The notes beneath the pieces were generated by a model. The model saw only the letters and a program-made list of their open reading frames with translations, had not been told where the DNA came from and made no database searches. Both the position numbers and the translations under genes were made by a program. From assembly GCA_040383885.1 (NCBI GenBank), contig JBEICQ010000094.1, positions 1 through 7,880 of the forward strand: a DNA stretch of 7,880 nt, in the 5' to 3' direction. Source of the stretch: JBEICQ01 sp040383885. GTDB lineage: Bacteria > Bacteroidota > Bacteroidia > UBA4408. This document shows positions 5,320 to 7,880 of the stretch, piece by piece. The first letter of the stretch is position 1. Each line of letters begins with the position of its first letter.

Positions 5320-7521
5320 ATGAAACAGTTATTCAGAAAAATTGCTTGCTTATTCATTGCTACATTTCTAATTTTTCCAATAAACGGTCAAACACAAACC
5401 CCACTCAAAATGAGTCACCAAATGGTGGTGCGTGATGCAGTCAATGCACTTGTTGTAAACCAGGTCGTGGGAGTTCGCTTTAGTGTTTTGCAAGGAAGCT
5501 CTTCGGGATTAGCAGTATATGTGGAGACTCACAGCGCCATTACCAATGAAAATGGTTTGGCAAGTTTAGAAATTGGTGGCGGCAGTGCTGTTACCGGTAG
5601 TTTGGCAAGCATCAACTGGGCCAATGGACCTTTCTTTATCAAATCAGAAGTTGATCCTGCAGGCGGAACCAATTATACAATCAACGGAACAACGCAACTA
5701 CTAAGTGTACCGTATGCCATGTATGCAGCAAGCAGCGGAAGCAGTATTCCCGGGCCACAAGGGCCTGCAGGAAATGATGGTGCACCAGGTGTCGCTGGAC
5801 CCCAGGGACAGCAAGGCCCAACAGGCCCTCAAGGACCCGCAGGTGTAAATGGTCAAAATGGTTTGAGTGCTTATCAGGTTTGGTTGTCTCTTGGCAATAC
5901 AGGCTCCGAAAGTGATTTCATTTCTTCCCTCTCAGGCCCTCAAGGTGTCGCTGGGCCGATAGGTCCTCAGGGTCCCACAGGAGCTACTGGCGCACAAGGC
6001 CCGGCCGGAAATGATGGTGCCACTGGCCCACAGGGCCCCACAGGTCCTCAAGGAACAACCGGAGCACAAGGACCTGCAGGTCCTCAAGGAGCTACTGGCG
6101 CACAAGGCCCGGCCGGAAATGATGGTGCCGCTGGCCAACAGGGCCCCACAGGTCCTCAAGGAGCAACCGGAGCACAAGGACCTGCAGGACCTCAAGGAGC
6201 AACTGGTGCAGCAGGCCCACAGGGTCCCACAGGGCCTCAAGGAGCAACCGGACCACAAGGACCAGCAGGTTCAAATGGAATCAATGGTGCCGAAGGCAAA
6301 ACCTTACTGAACGGCATTAACAATCCCTCTGCAGTCCTGGGTAATAATGGTGACTTTTATATCAACACCACCACCAATACATTATTTGGTCCAAAGACAA
6401 GCGGTGTATGGCCAGCTACAGGTGTTTCTCTGGTGGGTCCTCAGGGAAATGGCTACAGCAATGGTACCGCCAACAACCAAATCATGTACTGGAATGGAAC
6501 GGCTTGGGTAACACTTAACCCCGGCAACGAGGGACAAACACTGACCATATGCAACAACGCACTTACATGGACAGTTGGTGGACAATGTCCCGGAACAATT
6601 ACATCGCTTAACTGCAGTGCTGCAACGAACACAGGTATTTTGGTTGCCGGTAATAATGCAAGCGGTGTTAGCAGTATGGTGCCTTACACTGGTGGGAATG
6701 GTGGTCCATTTAGTGGACAATCCTTGGCCTCAACCGGTGTTACCGGTTTAACTGCTACTTTGGCAAGTGGCTATTTTGGAATTGGCGCGGGTAACTTAAC
6801 ATATTCCATCAGCGGAGTTCCGAGCTCCACGGGCACAGCAAGTTTTAATATACATGTGGGAGGGCAATCTTGTGTTTTAAACCTGAATATTGTAACCTTA
6901 ACAGAGGCATATCCAACCGGATCTGTTTTCTGCAATGGCCCAACCACAATTGTTGAAGTATCCAATCCCTCTACCGGAAAAGTATGGATGGACAGGAATC
7001 TCGGAGCAAATCAGGTGGCCACCAATTTTAATGATTTTAACGCCTCCGGAGATTTATACCAATGGGGAAGGAGATCAGATGGTCATCAGTGTCGCAACTC
7101 ATCAATAACCGGCACATTGAGCAGTTCAAATCAGCCTAGCCATGGCAGTTTTATTGCTACCGGCTCTCAACCCTATGATTGGAGACAAACACCAAATGCC
7201 AATCTTTGGCAAGGCGTAAATGGTATCAACAATCCATGTCCTACCGGTTACCGCCTGCCCACATCAAGTGAATTTAATGCAGAAACACTTACATGGAGTA
7301 GTGCAAATTTTACGGGTGCATTTGCTTCACCACTCAAACTTGTTTTAACAGGTGGTCGTGATTATAACACTGCCTCCACTACGCAAATCACAGGTGGATG
7401 GTATTGGACCAGCACAGTAATCCTGGGCCAATCAGATGCACTTAGCTTCAGTAGTTTTGCACCAACAATACAAGCTAATTACCGTGGGTATGGCTTCTCA
7501 GTCCGTTGTATCAAGGATTGA
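5320..7521 (+). CDS. Modular surface protein: collagen-like G-X-Y repeats with C-terminal FISUMP domain
   Basis: Encodes 733 residues from the ATG at 5320, chosen over an in-frame ATG at 5275 because 5320 begins directly with a signal peptide (MKQLFRKIACLF..., likely cut after residue 23, NG before QTQTP). Residues about 24-144 are the N-terminal domain often found before collagen repeats in Bacteroidota (SHQMVVRDAVNALV, FSVLQGSSSGLAVYVE, WANGPFFIKSEVDPAGGTNY, LLSVPYAMYA). Collagen block 1 has 12 G-X-Y triplets (145-180). An inserted SAYQVWLSLGNTGSESDF segment (181-205) follows. Block 2 has 41 uninterrupted triplets (206-328), rich in GPQ, GAT, GPA and GAQ. Next come a linker with GDFYINTTTNTLFGPK (about 329-376), a region with NNQIMYWNGTAWVTL, a Gly/Ser/Thr-rich beta domain (about 424-526), and a FISUMP domain (about 538-733: GKVWMDRNLGA, CPTGYRLPTSSEF, GWYWTST, GFSVRCIKD). 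It is presumably a trimeric stalk displaying C-terminal heads. No Por-type tail is visible, so the route to the surface is unclear. Confidence 0.9.
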   Translation: MKQLFRKIACLFIATFLIFPINGQTQTPLKMSHQMVVRDAVNALVVNQVVGVRFSVLQGSSSGLAVYVETHSAITNENGLASLEIGGGSAVTGSLASINWANGPFFIKSEVDPAGGTNYTINGTTQLLSVPYAMYAASSGSSIPGPQGPAGNDGAPGVAGPQGQQGPTGPQGPAGVNGQNGLSAYQVWLSLGNTGSESDFISSLSGPQGVAGPIGPQGPTGATGAQGPAGNDGATGPQGPTGPQGTTGAQGPAGPQGATGAQGPAGNDGAAGQQGPTGPQGATGAQGPAGPQGATGAAGPQGPTGPQGATGPQGPAGSNGINGAEGKTLLNGINNPSAVLGNNGDFYINTTTNTLFGPKTSGVWPATGVSLVGPQGNGYSNGTANNQIMYWNGTAWVTLNPGNEGQTLTICNNALTWTVGGQCPGTITSLNCSAATNTGILVAGNNASGVSSMVPYTGGNGGPFSGQSLASTGVTGLTATLASGYFGIGAGNLTYSISGVPSSTGTASFNIHVGGQSCVLNLNIVTLTEAYPTGSVFCNGPTTIVEVSNPSTGKVWMDRNLGANQVATNFNDFNASGDLYQWGRRSDGHQCRNSSITGTLSSSNQPSHGSFIATGSQPYDWRQTPNANLWQGVNGINNPCPTGYRLPTSSEFNAETLTWSSANFTGAFASPLKLVLTGGRDYNTASTTQITGGWYWTSTVILGQSDALSFSSFAPTIQANYRGYGFSVRCIKD
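5752..6303 (+). repeat. Collagen-type G-X-Y coding repeats, two blocks with one interruption
   Basis: Nine-base triplet-coding periodicity: 12 triplets at 5752-5859, a 75-base interruption coding LSAYQVW-type sequence (5860-5934), then 41 unbroken triplets at 5935-6303. X is mostly Pro or Ala, and Y is mostly Gln, Thr or Ala. Bacteria generally lack collagen prolyl hydroxylation, so triple-helix stability would depend on Gln, Thr and charged Y residues; charged triplets (GND, GAE, GKT) are few and lie at the edges of repeat units. Confidence 0.92.
5980..6195 (+). repeat. Tandem duplication of a 108-bp unit inside the collagen region
   Basis: The unit at 5980-6087 is repeated directly at 6088-6195. 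By eye I count four differences in 108 bases (ACT/GCT, CCA/CAA, ACA/GCA, GGT/GGA); the first 42 bases are identical. It codes 12 G-X-Y triplets (GAT GAQ GPA GND and on to GPA GPQ). The repeat continues in degraded form into 6196-6270. Confidence 0.9.
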
Positions 7522-7880
7522 ATCTGATTGCAACAGAGAGTCCTCAGCAAATTCAGTTTTTTCCATTTTTTGATATTATCAAAGGACCTTCCCTCGCCGG
7601 CGCGAACAAATTGTACTTACCCTATGCATTCCCATCCTGAGCCCAGTTTCCGGGCGATGCACCTTAAAGTTGAAATGTATTCAGTGGATGCAATACATGA
7701 ATCATTTTACCATTTTCTGGATGTCGAAGCTCCTTTCAATGCCAAAAACTTACAGGCGTTTTATGTTTAGTGGAAACTGAAAAAATGGAGTGGGAAATAA
7801 AAAAGCAAGGTATTTATTAACTATACTGAGTGAGACTTTTTATTGCCCTGTAATTCATTTCCTGCAGGTTCCCCGGATAT
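7522..7880. other. 3' flank of the collagen-like gene, mostly without a convincing gene
   Basis: No strong terminator follows the FISUMP gene. A perfect 7-bp palindrome around one base, TTTGATA (7569-7575) and TATCAAA (7577-7583), could form only a weak hairpin. A GC-rich palindrome CGCCGGCG (7595-7602) lies in otherwise AT-rich DNA. A small doubtful frame (7624-7770) is listed separately. I see nothing recognisable in 7771-7880 on either strand; minus-strand frames there are under 20 codons. Confidence 0.55.
7624..7770 (+). CDS. Doubtful small ORF, 48 residues, unknown
   Basis: From the ATG at 7624 this frame codes MHSHPEPSFRAMHLKVE and on to NLQAFYV, 48 residues. The frame continues open upstream to a TTG at 7528, but that part (RVLSKFSFFHFL region) reads less like protein. 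About 30% of codons after 7624 begin with G, which is coding-like. There is no clear ribosome binding site or -7 box, no signal peptide, and no family I recognise. It may be a 3' remnant of a lost gene, a small protein, or chance. Confidence 0.25.
   Translation: MHSHPEPSFRAMHLKVEMYSVDAIHESFYHFLDVEAPFNAKNLQAFYV

Noticed and set aside
4914..5357. Long open minus-strand frame (147 codons, or 135 from the ATG at 5321) between the lipoprotein and the collagen-like gene, with a leftward-facing hairpin and T tract downstream
   Set aside because: Only about 16% of codons start with G, Ala and Gly are almost absent, there is no motif or signal peptide, no promoter is visible, and the longer version runs into the signal peptide of the clear plus-strand gene.
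5752..6303. Regular repeats considered as a CRISPR-like array
   Set aside because: The repeats are contiguous in-frame coding triplets with no unique spacers and no cas genes nearby.
5932..6310. Long open frames in other phases and on the opposite strand across the collagen repeats
   Set aside because: They are by-products of the nine-base G-X-Y periodicity, which suppresses stops in several frames; the collagen reading is clearly the coding one.

Overview
The window looks like chromosomal DNA from a Bacteroidota bacterium, probably of the Chitinophagales/Sphingobacteriia/Saprospiria type. Four things point there: a 2-oxoacid:ferredoxin oxidoreductase alpha subunit with a fused N-terminal (gamma) part, a type IX secretion (Por) sorting tail on a secreted protease, a collagen-like protein ending in a FISUMP domain, and a TAnnTTTG-type -7 promoter box. 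This is inferred from gene content only; there is no rRNA or other phylogenetic marker.

Layout. Bases 1-1257 hold the 3' part of korA, cut by the left edge of the window. A putative promoter at 1259-1292 leads into a 242-residue lipoprotein gene (1310-2038) closed by a strong intrinsic terminator (2064-2090). Bases 2091-2479 contain no convincing gene; a 13-bp perfect inverted repeat brackets most of this stretch (2087-2408). A short XRE-family regulator lies on the minus strand (2480-2845). It is divergent from a secreted M43 (pappalysin-like) metalloprotease with a T9SS tail (3076-4362), which ends in a strong terminator (4370-4401). A 131-residue lipoprotein (4414-4809) begins 12 bases after that terminator. 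Next is a 510-bp AT-rich stretch without a convincing gene. It is followed by a 733-residue modular surface protein (5320-7521): signal peptide, N-terminal domain, two collagen G-X-Y blocks, linker domains and a FISUMP domain. The last 359 bases hold at most one doubtful small ORF and a GC-rich palindrome.

Function. The left end is core metabolism. From 2480 rightwards the window is mostly envelope and secretion: a regulator, a secreted protease, a small lipoprotein and a putative fibrous surface protein. The regulator and protease share a 230-bp divergent intergenic region, so regulation of the protease by the XRE protein is possible but unproven. I see no tRNA, rRNA, CRISPR array, complete insertion sequence or recognisable defence or toxin-antitoxin system. 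Nothing here clearly amounts to a new multi-gene system. The best leads are the recently duplicated collagen unit, the inverted-repeat-bracketed non-coding segment, and the regulator/protease/lipoprotein cluster.
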